DNA from: Sphingobacterium chuzhouense
GTDB taxonomy: Bacteria > Bacteroidota > Bacteroidia > Sphingobacteriales > Sphingobacteriaceae
Direction: 5' to 3'
Length of the DNA stretch: 64,000 bases
NCBI RefSeq assembly: GCF_014692525.1
Contig: NZ_JACNYL010000003.1
Location: 434,001-498,000, forward strand
Shown: piece after piece, positions 10,101 through 17,934 of the stretch
How the letters are laid out: every line of letters begins with the position of its first letter
Position numbering within the stretch: position 1 is the stretch's first letter
The notes under the pieces: model-generated
Told to the model about the DNA's origin: nothing
Databases searched by the model: none
Seen by the model: only the letters and a program-made list of their open reading frames with translations
Program-made: the position numbers and the translations under genes

Positions 10101-10223
10101 TACCGCGTCCTTCACAACACCTTTTCGTGCCGTCTCTTGTGCGAAGCCCGATGCCAGACAAAGCATCGCACATAAAAGCATAGAAAATGCTTTGTAGTAA
10201 TTTTTAGTAATTCTTTTCAGCAT
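7200..10223 (-). CDS. SusC/RagA family TonB-dependent outer-membrane transporter
   Basis: A 1007-residue SusC-type protein. Signal peptide about residues 1-28 (ends GFAQE), then a carboxypeptidase-D-like regulatory domain (about 30-110, GVVKDAVTGSGLAGV... SFVGYEPYEL), the TonB box region with the family motif LEELVVVGYGSQRRSDITGSV near 110-130, the plug (DGIPLSK...IESVEILKDPSAVAIYG) and a 22-strand barrel ending in an aromatic residue (VNLTF). It imports oligosaccharides with SusD as lid. It is the first gene of the susCD operon. There is no N-terminal STN domain, so signalling through an anti-sigma factor is unlikely, and no HTCS, ECF or other regulator of this locus is visible in the window. 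Confidence 0.96.
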   Translation of the reverse strand: MLKRITKNYYKAFSMLLCAMLCLASGFAQETARKGVVKDAVTGSGLAGVTVAIRGSSNSTQTDASGTFSISANTGQVLVFSFVGYEPYELAIGQLTSLEVNMQPSDNVLEELVVVGYGSQRRSDITGSVASVPKERLSKLPVNNVMQAIQGAVSNVNITQSSSIPGDAPSTQVRGLNSINANREPYIVVDGIPLSKTDGSINDINPNDIESVEILKDPSAVAIYGVNGSNGVILITTKRGTSGTPQIRYSGYAGIEEPAHMLDPVSPEGLLERYAEYARITNTSLFNGGPVRNEYEWDNYQNGITTDWFDAVMQTGKVQNHNVSLSGGSENARYYVSVDYLGQKGIIKGFDYKRYSFRANTDFNATKYLSVGTSAFVTAHNRDGGRANLTQAAAMSPYARMYGEDGQLTRWPMYSEQLWENPLLHTTTNPERREFNISLNGYAEMNFGNIWEPLSGLKYRLNAGYSYVPKRSNEYHGLSVYNANGWGRILNAESQTYTVENILTYEKTFGLHRFDFTGLYAARSKYWQQSEAIGEVFPNDILEWGSLGTASTHKVTSEANLYRTISQMARLNYGYDSRYMLTLTARRDGASVFSKNNKYGLFPSAAVAWNIHNESFMADTKNVIDNLKFRISYGVSGNEAIGTYQTLALMDSNPLAMGNLSNAALRYRTLMGNDNLRWEKTAGFNTGIDFGLWGNRLSGTVEFYRTHTQDMLLRQRLPRITGFADVWSNLGKVENTGIDVTLNSKNMVKDDFSWSTTLVFSHNKNKITDIYGDGKDDLGNRWFIGHPVGVIYDYTQVGIWQEEEIAAGLNRGWDEQAEAGAVKLADLSGDGIINDDDRRILGQTAPKWTGGLTNTFTYKDFSLNIFIQTVQGALRNNPQIGGASDELGRRSAPADLGYWTPENKSNEWRSLSNRSNVYGYGFPKSASFTRLKDITLSYNLPSDAAGKIGVSGVTLYASGRNLYTWTNWLGWDPEARDIPRGHTQDNVGDNTNYPMVRNYVFGVNLTF

Positions 10224-10496
10224 AGCTTTAAAATGTTTAAAATGGTTAACTCACTCTTTTATCCTTTAGATGTTTTCTGTCGTCACCACCTCCTTACAAA
10301 AAACAGAAACATCTGCACTTATTAACTGCCGTAAGATGTGTAGGTTTATGAGTCAGCTTTTATCATATTTCTGTTACAAACATAGCGACGTAGCAAGTTC
10401 ATGAGGTTGGATTATCGTTCAAAAGTGTCTAAAATGAATGCAGAGGAGATATTTTTCAGCACAGATTGATGGACAGTTGTCCTGATGGCACAAAAA
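10224..10496 (-). promoter_or_regulatory. susC promoter and long structured leader
   Basis: This is the gene-free stretch between susC and msrA. On the minus strand TATGTTTG (10377-10384) matches the Bacteroidota -7 element; no good -33 box is seen. It implies a leader of about 150 bases. Within it a hairpin with an 11-12 bp stem (10303-10314 with 10268-10280, one bulge) presents TAAGGAGGTGG in its loop, an unusually strong Shine-Dalgarno-like core. A tiny frame follows (GTG to TAA, six codons, MTTENI, reading into the 3' arm). A separate 12-base dyad (GGACAGTTGTCC, 10471-10482) lies upstream. No gene is supported here. Confidence 0.5.
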
Positions 10497-10518
10497 AAAC
10501 CTCGCTAACGCGAGGTTT
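10497..10518 (-). terminator. Rho-independent terminator of msrA
   Basis: A 9-bp perfect GC-rich stem (AAACCTCGC / GCGAGGTTT) with a 4-base loop is followed on the minus strand by eight T residues. It lies 27 bases after the msrA stop codon. Confidence 0.9.
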
Positions 10519-10545
10519 ACAGTGTATAATATACAGTGATACGGT

Positions 10546-11058
10546 TTATCTGTATTCTTTCAAAAACTTCTGTAGCTTGGGAGCAATAACTGCCGCACAA
10601 TAAGGATTACCCGGATTTTGGTTGAAATAATCGTGATGATAGTCTTCCGCTTCCCAAAATGTTTCTGCAGGTTCTACTGCCGTTACTATAGGTTTTGAAA
10701 AAACAGCCTGTTTTTCCAATTCTGCAATAAAACGTTTGGCATCTTCTTTTTGTGCCTCGTCATGATAGAAAACGACAGAACGGTACTGCGTTCCAACATC
10801 ATTCCCTTGTCTGTTTAGTGTTGTGGGATCGTGGGTTTTAAAAAACACCTTTAATAATGCGTTAAAGTCAACTTTATGTTCATCAAAATCCAGTTGCACT
10901 ACTTCGACATGATCGGTATCGCCATTACACACTTCTTTGTATGTCGGGTTATCTGTTTTCCCGCCCATATAACCGGGTAAAACACTACGGACACCTTCTA
11001 TGTTTTGGAATATCGCTTCGGTACACCAAAAACATCCTCCTCCAAATGTTGCTTTCAT
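10546..11058 (-). CDS. msrA: Peptide-methionine (S)-S-oxide reductase MsrA
   Basis: A 170-residue enzyme that reduces methionine-S-sulfoxide in proteins. The catalytic motif GGCFWC is at residues 7-12, with Cys9 as nucleophile. The conserved GYMGGKTDNPTYKEVCNGDTDHVEVVQLDFD and QYRSVVFYHDEAQ segments follow, and the C-terminal half has AEDYHHDYFNQNPGNPYC, which supplies the resolving cysteine. No signal peptide is seen, so it is probably cytoplasmic. It is a single-gene unit with its own terminator, divergent from the NlpC/P60 gene. Confidence 0.97.
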   Translation of the reverse strand: MKATFGGGCFWCTEAIFQNIEGVRSVLPGYMGGKTDNPTYKEVCNGDTDHVEVVQLDFDEHKVDFNALLKVFFKTHDPTTLNRQGNDVGTQYRSVVFYHDEAQKEDAKRFIAELEKQAVFSKPIVTAVEPAETFWEAEDYHHDYFNQNPGNPYCAAVIAPKLQKFLKEYR

Positions 11059-11204
11059 TTTGCTAAATTATCTTCCATGAATCCTTAAAATATGGTTAAA
11101 AAGTAAAATTTTTCTACTTATTAACCTTTAATATTCCCACTGCAATTATACAAAAATTATGTCAGCTTTGTTTTTGCACCATTTAGTTTATATTCGTATT
11201 TATA

Positions 11205-12227
11205 ATGATAAAGATGATGCAATTTTTGAGTAAAACGCTATGGCTGGTATTATTCATTCTATATACCACAGGTTCCAACGCCCAAGTAGATTCGGCTATA
11301 TTCGATCAGGATTATGGTATAGTTAACTTATCCGTTGCCAATCTACGTACAAAGCCTTCCCATGCCGCCGAAATGGCAACCCAGCTTCTTTTAGGCACAG
11401 GGGTAGATATTCTTCAAAAACAAGGTGGAAACTATCGCGTACGTACACCCGAAGGATATATCGCGTGGGTTCCCTCCTCTTCCATCGTTCCAATGGGCAA
11501 GGCTGAAATGATGACGTGGAATAAAAAAAATAAGATTATATATACAGCAGAGTTTGGAAAATCATTTTCCCGTCCCCAAACGTCTAGTCAACGTGTGTCT
11601 GATTTGGTGTACGGTAATATTTTATCTTTACAAGGTGAAGATCACGATTTTTATGAGGTAGCTTATCCTGATAATCGCATAGCTTATATCCCTAAGAAGG
11701 AAGCCATGTTATTTACCGATTGGCTAACAACACGCCAAGCAACGCCGGATCAGATTCTTATTAGTGCAAAGTCTATGCTCGGTTTGCCCTACCTTTGGGG
11801 AGGAACTTCTGTAAAAGGGGTTGATTGTAGTGGTTTTACTAAAATGTCTTTCTTTATGAATGGCTATATAATCCCACGAGACGCGTCGCAACAGGTATTG
11901 GTTGGAGATACAATTGACATTTTGGATGATGCTAAAAATTTTGCTCCGGAAAAAGCCTTAAAAAATCTCAAACCCGCCGATTTATTGTTTTTTGCCGCGG
12001 ACAAGAAAAATAAACCTGATGCCCGCGTAACCCATGTGGCTATATATATAGGAAATGGTGAATTTATTCATGCAGCAGGAACAGTTAAGATCAACAGTTT
12101 AATAAAGGATGCTGCAAATTATGATGATGTGCAGACCCGTACTATTGTTGCCGCACGCCGTTACATCGGCTCTAAAGACGCTGCCATCCAGAAAATTGAA
12201 AAAAGCCCTTATTACAATAATAAGTAA
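11205..12227 (+). CDS. Secreted NlpC/P60 (C40) cysteine peptidase with two SH3-type domains
   Basis: A 340-residue protein with a signal peptide (residues 1-26, ends GSNAQ). Two bacterial SH3-like domains lie at about 36-97 and 110-170, and the NlpC/P60 domain at about 180-320. The catalytic cysteine is in GVDCSGF (C208), the histidine in RVTHVAIYIG (H277), and a further polar residue in EFIHAAG (H289). This architecture is that of gamma-D-glutamyl-L-diamino acid endopeptidases, which cut stem peptides of murein. The next gene, 11 bases downstream, encodes a dipeptide epimerase that would process the released L-Ala-D-Glu, so the two form a murein-peptide recycling pair. Starts at 11205 or 11214 are both possible. 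Confidence 0.92.
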   Translation: MIKMMQFLSKTLWLVLFILYTTGSNAQVDSAIFDQDYGIVNLSVANLRTKPSHAAEMATQLLLGTGVDILQKQGGNYRVRTPEGYIAWVPSSSIVPMGKAEMMTWNKKNKIIYTAEFGKSFSRPQTSSQRVSDLVYGNILSLQGEDHDFYEVAYPDNRIAYIPKKEAMLFTDWLTTRQATPDQILISAKSMLGLPYLWGGTSVKGVDCSGFTKMSFFMNGYIIPRDASQQVLVGDTIDILDDAKNFAPEKALKNLKPADLLFFAADKKNKPDARVTHVAIYIGNGEFIHAAGTVKINSLIKDAANYDDVQTRTIVAARRYIGSKDAAIQKIEKSPYYNNK

Positions 12228-12238
12228 GAATTAAATCT

Positions 12239-13306
12239 ATGCCGACACAAGAAGATCAAATAACAACGAAAATGGGCAAATTTACGCTACGCTTTAGACC
12301 TTATACACTGGAAATGAAGCATGTATTTACGGTTGCCTCGTTCAGCCGTTCCACTACGCCAGTTGTTTTGACAGAACTGGAATATGATGGCGTGGTTGGT
12401 TATGGCGAAGCCAGTATGCCTCCTTATCTTGGTGAATCACAGGAAAGTGTCACCCATTTCTTGAACAAGATTGATTTATCCGGTTTTAACTCTCCTTTTG
12501 ATACGGAGGAAATACTACATTATATCGACAACATCCAGGAACAAAATACCGCAGCAAAAGCTTGTATCGATATTGCTCTACATGATTTGTTAGGAAAACT
12601 CATGGGGCAACCTTTCTATAAAATATGGGGACTAAATCCGAACCTTATTCCGCCAACTTCTTTTACAATTGGCATCGATACTGAAGAAACCATACGCAAA
12701 AAAGTGGCAGAAGCAGACCAGTTCAAGATCTTGAAAGTCAAACTTGGGTTGGATACAGACAAAATGATTATCAATACGATTCGATCTATAACGGATGTTC
12801 CTTTATGTGCCGATGTCAACCAAGGTTGGAAAAACAAAGAGCAGGCACTAGAGATGACGCATTGGCTTGCCGAACAAAATGTAGTCTTTCTCGAACAACC
12901 GATGCCTAAAGACCAAATAGACGATATGGCTTGGCTAACGGAGCGCTCTCCTATTCCAACTATTGCGGACGAAGGATGTCAACGCCACAGCGATATTATT
13001 TGTTTAAAAGATGTTTATACAGGTATCAATATTAAGTTGATGAAATGCACCGGGATGCGCGAAGCTAAAAAGATGGCGGAGCTTGCAAGAGCCTTAGATA
13101 TGAAAGTAATGCTTGGCTGTATGACAGAAACCTCTTGTGCTATTTCAGCTGCCGCACAGTTAGCTCCTCTTGTAGACTGGGCTGATCTCGACGGTGCCCT
13201 TTTAATCAGCAACGATGTGTTTGACGGCATGAAGGTATTAGATGGTGAATGCCAATTACCCGATCGCGCGGGTATTGGCATCCATCCTCTTTTTACCAAT
13301 ACATAA
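12239..13306 (+). CDS. Dipeptide epimerase (L-Ala-D/L-Glu epimerase type), enolase superfamily
   Basis: A 355-residue member of the muconate-lactonising/epimerase branch of the enolase superfamily. The catalytic lysine pair is in ILKVKLG. Metal ligands lie on successive barrel strands: Asp in CADVNQGW, Glu in FLEQPM and Asp in IADEGC. The opposite catalytic lysine is in INIKLMKC, and the C-terminal substrate motif is CMTETSCAISAAAQLA. Members epimerise L-Ala-D-Glu to L-Ala-L-Glu so it can be hydrolysed. The NlpC/P60 gene immediately upstream supports this substrate. The gene ends inside the 3' end of the convergent symporter gene, overlapping by 14 bases. Confidence 0.9.
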   Translation: MPTQEDQITTKMGKFTLRFRPYTLEMKHVFTVASFSRSTTPVVLTELEYDGVVGYGEASMPPYLGESQESVTHFLNKIDLSGFNSPFDTEEILHYIDNIQEQNTAAKACIDIALHDLLGKLMGQPFYKIWGLNPNLIPPTSFTIGIDTEETIRKKVAEADQFKILKVKLGLDTDKMIINTIRSITDVPLCADVNQGWKNKEQALEMTHWLAEQNVVFLEQPMPKDQIDDMAWLTERSPIPTIADEGCQRHSDIICLKDVYTGINIKLMKCTGMREAKKMAELARALDMKVMLGCMTETSCAISAAAQLAPLVDWADLDGALLISNDVFDGMKVLDGECQLPDRAGIGIHPLFTNT

Positions 13307-14975
13307 TATATAAAGCCGCGGTTACCAAAGCTACTAAAAGTGCGCCTACAACGAAACCTGGATGCGCTTTGAACATCTTCGTATCGACTTCCAATCCTCT
13401 TGGTACTACACCACGAGCATTCTCGATTTTACTGATGATGTACATACCAATGATACAAATCACAAATACAAATCCCATCCGATCGATGAAAGGTATTTCG
13501 TATAAACCACTTGCCGGATTTATTACCGCAAAACCTGTCGGGTTTAAGAAAGATAAATCTGCAAAATTCGGTAGGAATTTAAAGAAAACAGACAACAGGA
13601 ATCCACCGATGGTCGCAAATAATGCAGCACTCGAAGTTGTTTTCTTCCAGAAGAAACCAAGGATAAACATCGCAAAAATACCTGGTGAAACAAAGCCTGT
13701 ATATTCTTGGATATATTGGAATCCTCCTTTTTTATCGATACCCAAATGCGGTGCAATAAGTACCGCAAGTATCATCGATACAATAATGGTAATCTTACCT
13801 GTATTAACCAATTGCCTTTCTGAAGCCGTCTTATTAAATACTTTTTGATAGATATCGAGCGAGAAGATGGTTGCCACGCTGTTTGCCTTTCCAGCCAGTG
13901 AAGCTACTACTGCTGCTGTTAAAGCTGCAAACGATAAGCCTTTCAGACCCGACGGCAATAAGTTTAGCAAAACGGGATAGGCACGGTCTGGATTCACTTC
14001 TCCTCCCTGCAACATTTCTGCTTGGAAAAGCCCGTCCTTCCAGAGGACGTAAGCAGCAATACCAGGCAGTACTACGATGATAGGCATCAATAATTTCAAG
14101 AAAGCAGCAAACAGGATACCATTACGTGCCGTTTTTAAATCAGCACCTAAGGCTCTTTGCGTAATATATTGATTACAACCCCAGTAATTGAGGTTCACAA
14201 TCCACATACCACCGATCAAGACCGACAATCCTGGCAAATCCAAATAATTTTCGTTATCCTTCGCAAAGATCATCTCAAAATGCTCCGAAGCTTTATCCGT
14301 CATGATAGCGTAGCCATTCAAAATTCCTTCTCCACCATAGTGTTCAGAAACGAGGCTTAATGCGAGATAGGTTGTTGCTAAACCACCTAGGATCAAGAAA
14401 AAGACTTGGATAACATCCGTATATCCAATCACTTTCATTCCTCCTAAAGTAATGATAACTGCAAATACTGCAATGGCATACATACAGAATTCCAAACTAA
14501 ACCCGGATATACTGCTAACGGCTAACGCACCCAAGTATAAAATGGATGTTAAATTGACGACCACGTATAATGCCAGCCAGAAAACAGCCATAATCATAGC
14601 TACCGTCCCATTATACCGTTTATTAAGGAATTGGGGCATGGTGAAGATTTTGTTCTTTAAATAAACAGGTATAAAGAACACAGCCACAATGATTAATGTA
14701 ATAGCAGCCATCCATTCATATGTCGCTATTGCAAGTCCCATCTTAAAGCCCGAACCGCTCATACCGATGAACTGTTCTGCTGAAATATTAGAGGCGATTA
14801 ACGATGCCCCGATAGCCCACCACGTTAACGAACCTTCTGCAAGAAAATAATCCTTGGAGTCCCCTCCGACTACCCTTGATCTTTTTTTGTTATAGACCCA
14901 GATACCATACGTAGCGACAATCACGAAATAAACGAGAAAAACTAAATAGTCTGGAGTTGATAATATATTGTTCAT
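13293..14975 (-). CDS. Sodium:solute symporter (SSS/SGLT family), probable xylose transporter
   Basis: A 560-residue integral membrane protein with about 14 hydrophobic segments. The SSS hallmarks are visible: DYFLAEGSLTWWAIGASLIASNISAEQFIGMSGSGFKMGLAIATYEWMAA near residues 40-90, and the TAAVVASLAGKANSVATIFSLDIYQKVFNKTASERQLVNTGK segment near 370-410 that contributes to the Na+ site. The fold and these motifs are those of SGLT-type sugar/Na+ symporters. It lies 47 bases after xylA in the xylB-xylA-symporter unit, which makes xylose or another pentose the likely substrate; that is inference from context. A hydrophilic stretch near 515-530 separates the last two helices. Confidence 0.88.
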   Translation of the reverse strand: MNNILSTPDYLVFLVYFVIVATYGIWVYNKKRSRVVGGDSKDYFLAEGSLTWWAIGASLIASNISAEQFIGMSGSGFKMGLAIATYEWMAAITLIIVAVFFIPVYLKNKIFTMPQFLNKRYNGTVAMIMAVFWLALYVVVNLTSILYLGALAVSSISGFSLEFCMYAIAVFAVIITLGGMKVIGYTDVIQVFFLILGGLATTYLALSLVSEHYGGEGILNGYAIMTDKASEHFEMIFAKDNENYLDLPGLSVLIGGMWIVNLNYWGCNQYITQRALGADLKTARNGILFAAFLKLLMPIIVVLPGIAAYVLWKDGLFQAEMLQGGEVNPDRAYPVLLNLLPSGLKGLSFAALTAAVVASLAGKANSVATIFSLDIYQKVFNKTASERQLVNTGKITIIVSMILAVLIAPHLGIDKKGGFQYIQEYTGFVSPGIFAMFILGFFWKKTTSSAALFATIGGFLLSVFFKFLPNFADLSFLNPTGFAVINPASGLYEIPFIDRMGFVFVICIIGMYIISKIENARGVVPRGLEVDTKMFKAHPGFVVGALLVALVTAALYIMYW

Positions 14976-15022
14976 ACGGCTTATTTGATCCCGGATGCTA
15001 AGGTAATAAAAGAATTTAAAAA

Positions 15023-16351
15023 TTAAATAAATCGATTTATGATATTTTCGATATACTCTTGTCTACCACTGATTAATGCCGGTTCTCCGTGCTGCACAGC
15101 ATAATTCCTTAAATCCTCCAAACACAAGTTGCCATTTTCAAACTCTGCTCCCTTTTCGCTGTCAAAGCTATTATAGCGCTCCGATCGTATTTTTTTATAA
15201 TCTGAATGCTGTAAAATATTATCTGCTATAATAAGTGCTCGTGCAAAATTATCCATCCCGCCAATATGCGCGTGGAATAAATCTACAGGATCGGTTGAAT
15301 TCCGTCGTATTTTAGCGTCGAAGTTTACACCACCTCCTTGCAAACCGCCCGCTTCTAAAATAACAAGTAGAGCTTCGGTGAGTTCATTCAAGTTATTAGG
15401 AAACTGATCGGTATCCCATCCGTTTTGGTAATCGCCACGATTCGCATCGATAGAGCCTAACAAACCAGCATCTACAGCTACCTGCAACTCATGTGGGAAT
15501 GTGTGACCAGCCAATGTGGCATGATTCACCTCCAAATTCAGTTTAAAATCCTCCAACAAATCAAATTGACGCAGAAAGCCTATCACGGTAGCAGCATCAT
15601 AATCATATTGGTGCTTTGTCGGCTCACATGGTTTCGGCTCAATCAAGAAAGTTCCGGTAAAACCTTGTTTTCTAGCATAGTCTTTTGCCATATGAAGGAA
15701 ACGTGCAAGATGCTCCTGCTCTCTTTTCATATTGGTATTTAACAGCGACATATAACCTTCACGTCCCCCCCAAAAAACATAGTTTTCTCCTCCTAGCGCA
15801 ATAGTTGCATCTATTGCGCCCTTCACTTGTGCACCCGCATGAGATAGCACATGAAAATCTGGATTGGTAGCGGCACCGTTCATATATCGGTGGTGGCTAA
15901 ACAAATTTGCTGTACCCCACAACAGCTTCACACCACTCTGTTGTTGTTTTTCCTTTGCATATTCCACAATCTGTGCCATATGATGCTCATTTTCCTCAAT
16001 ATTATCCGTATGATCAATCAAATCCACATCATGAAAACAATAATAAGGAAGCTGCATTTTTGTTATAAACTCAAAAGCTGCATCCATTTTATCCTTTGCT
16101 CGTTCGAGAATTGTTTCTTTTTTATCCCACGGGAAAAATAAAGTAGATCCACCAAATGGATCCGAGCCATTTGCATTGAAAGAATGCCAGTAGGCACATG
16201 CAAATTTAAAGTGCTCCGCCATTGTTTTCCCAGCTATAACGCGGGACGCGTCATACCAACGAAAGGCTAACGGATTATCTGAATCTTGTCCTTCATATTT
16301 TACCTGTCCGATGTTTTTGAAATACGCTTGATTTCCTAATAAAATCTCCAT
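15023..16351 (-). CDS. xylA: Xylose isomerase
   Basis: A 442-residue class II xylose isomerase of normal length. It converts D-xylose to D-xylulose in the cytoplasm with two divalent metals. Visible signatures are FHDVDL with the catalytic His107/Asp110, [44 protein letters not shown] with a metal-binding glutamate, [13 protein letters not shown], and [20 protein letters not shown] with metal-binding aspartates. The start codon is 6 bases after the xylB stop, which indicates translational coupling in the xyl operon. Confidence 0.98.
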   Translation of the reverse strand: MEILLGNQAYFKNIGQVKYEGQDSDNPLAFRWYDASRVIAGKTMAEHFKFACAYWHSFNANGSDPFGGSTLFFPWDKKETILERAKDKMDAAFEFITKMQLPYYCFHDVDLIDHTDNIEENEHHMAQIVEYAKEKQQQSGVKLLWGTANLFSHHRYMNGAATNPDFHVLSHAGAQVKGAIDATIALGGENYVFWGGREGYMSLLNTNMKREQEHLARFLHMAKDYARKQGFTGTFLIEPKPCEPTKHQYDYDAATVIGFLRQFDLLEDFKLNLEVNHATLAGHTFPHELQVAVDAGLLGSIDANRGDYQNGWDTDQFPNNLNELTEALLVILEAGGLQGGGVNFDAKIRRNSTDPVDLFHAHIGGMDNFARALIIADNILQHSDYKKIRSERYNSFDSEKGAEFENGNLCLEDLRNYAVQHGEPALISGRQEYIENIINRFI

Positions 16352-16357
16352 TGTGTT

Positions 16358-17839
16358 TTAAATTGATAGTTTATATTCTAGACTTTTTTTCCATTTATGA
16401 TATAGTTCATTGTATAGTTCGACTTCATTAGGTTCAACTGTACACTGTTTTTTTAAGCCCGAGAATGCCTCCTTTCGGTCGACATAAATACCTACGCCCA
16501 TACCCGCTCCTAACGCCGCACCGACGCTTCCGTCGTTATCATATAATTCTACAGGAATGCCTGTAGTGCCGGCAAAAGACTGTTGAAATACATTGCTTAA
16601 GAATAAATTGGCATGCCCGGCCCGGATAATCTCCGGCTCAATACCGTTCTCCCGCATAATGTCGAGACCATACCGGAATGCAAAAGCAATTCCTTCTTGG
16701 GCCGCTCGCCAGAGATGAGCTGCATCGTGGCGCACAAAATCCATGTTTTCGATATGTGCATGTACTGTTTTATTCAGCAGCATTCGTTCTGCACCATTAC
16801 CAAATGGTAAAACTTGGACACCCGCTGACCCGATAGGAATCGCAGCAGCCAATTCGTTGATTTGTGGATAATCATACCCCATTGCTGTTATTTTTTTTAA
16901 CCAACTATTTTGGATACCCGTGCCATTAATACATAACAGCACGCCCAGATTGGGATTGTCATCCTTATAATTTACATGTGCAAAAGTATTAACTCGAGAT
17001 TGCTGGTCGTAAACCGATTTATCTGTTACCGCATAAATAACACCCGATGTTCCTGCAGTAGCGGCTACTTCTCCCGGTTCAAACACATTCAGAGAGAGCG
17101 CATTGTTAGGTTGATCTCCAGCTTTAAAGCTCACCACGACTTCGGATGAAAGACCGAGTTCATCGGCCACCGATGGACGAATTTTGCCATACGTCGAAAA
17201 AACAGGCAATAAGTCCGGTACAAGTGTTTCCACTATGCCGTAATAACTTAGAAGCGAACTTGATAAGCGGTGCGCCGCAAAATCCCAAAGAACACCTTCC
17301 GATATCGAACTTATATTTGAATTTATTTCCCCTGTAAAGCACATACTCAAATAATCTCCGGGCAACATAAACTTATGTATCTGTTCATATACTTCCGGCT
17401 CATATTGCTTAACCCACGCCAGCTTAGACGCTGTAAAATTTCCGGGAGAATTTAAATGTGTTGCTAAAAAGGAATGTCCTCCCAATTGGGAAAAAGCATT
17501 ATTGCCCAGTTCTACCGCTCTACTATCACACCAAATAATGGCGTTCCGTAATGGCTTGTGGGCTTTATCAACAACAACCAGTCCATGCATTTGATAGGCA
17601 ATGCCAATAGCGCCGATATCTTTGGGATTATACAATCCGCTCCGATGTGCTTTTTTTATGGCTTCTTTTGTATCAGACCACCAAGTTTTGGGATCTTGTT
17701 CAGCCCAGCCGACCCTATCCGACAATATCCTCGCCTCGGATTCCGGAAAACTCGTTGAAATTATTTTTGTATTAGTCGCTGTATCTATAATGGAAACCTT
17801 AATAGATGACGTACCTAAATCTATCCCTAATAATAACAT
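16358..17839 (-). CDS. xylB: Xylulokinase
   Basis: A 493-residue FGGY-family carbohydrate kinase that phosphorylates D-xylulose to xylulose 5-phosphate, feeding the pentose phosphate pathway. It has the N-terminal ATPase-fold phosphate loop GIDLGTSSIK (residues 5-14), AYQMHGLVV with the xylulokinase MHG signature (84-86), SRAVELG, the catalytic aspartate in FKAGDQPNNA (D242), and the C-terminal RAGHANLFLSNVFQQSFAG and GAALGAGMGVG motifs. It is first in the xylB-xylA-symporter operon and divergent from a LacI-type regulator gene, with the operator 24 bases upstream of its start codon. Confidence 0.97.
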   Translation of the reverse strand: MLLLGIDLGTSSIKVSIIDTATNTKIISTSFPESEARILSDRVGWAEQDPKTWWSDTKEAIKKAHRSGLYNPKDIGAIGIAYQMHGLVVVDKAHKPLRNAIIWCDSRAVELGNNAFSQLGGHSFLATHLNSPGNFTASKLAWVKQYEPEVYEQIHKFMLPGDYLSMCFTGEINSNISSISEGVLWDFAAHRLSSSLLSYYGIVETLVPDLLPVFSTYGKIRPSVADELGLSSEVVVSFKAGDQPNNALSLNVFEPGEVAATAGTSGVIYAVTDKSVYDQQSRVNTFAHVNYKDDNPNLGVLLCINGTGIQNSWLKKITAMGYDYPQINELAAAIPIGSAGVQVLPFGNGAERMLLNKTVHAHIENMDFVRHDAAHLWRAAQEGIAFAFRYGLDIMRENGIEPEIIRAGHANLFLSNVFQQSFAGTTGIPVELYDNDGSVGAALGAGMGVGIYVDRKEAFSGLKKQCTVEPNEVELYNELYHKWKKSLEYKLSI

Positions 17840-17862
17840 ATCTTGTGTATTAATGGGTTACA

Positions 17863-17882
17863 TTATGCAACCGATTGCATAA
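17863..17882. promoter_or_regulatory. LacI-family operator between xylB and its regulator gene
   Basis: A perfect palindrome, TTATGCAA then CCGA then TTGCATAA, is centred between the divergent xylB and regulator genes. The core GCAAnCGnTTGC layout is characteristic of LacI/GalR-family operators. It lies 24 bases upstream of the xylB start and about 52 bases upstream of the regulator start, so one site could control both directions. I saw no other copy of this palindrome in the gene-free stretches I read upstream of susC or the GH51 genes. Confidence 0.8.
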
Positions 17883-17934
17883 AACTATTTAATAAATTTT
17901 ATATTTACAAAAATTAAATTTAAAAGATTTCATT

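Noticed and set aside
10471..10482. 12-base palindrome GGACAGTTGTCC upstream of susC as an operator
   Set aside because: Too short and single; no regulator gene nearby, so only mentioned as part of the leader description.
13249..13848. A 199-codon plus-strand frame opposite the sodium symporter gene
   Set aside because: It begins inside the epimerase gene and runs antisense to a clear SSS transporter; its composition is a reverse image with no domain.
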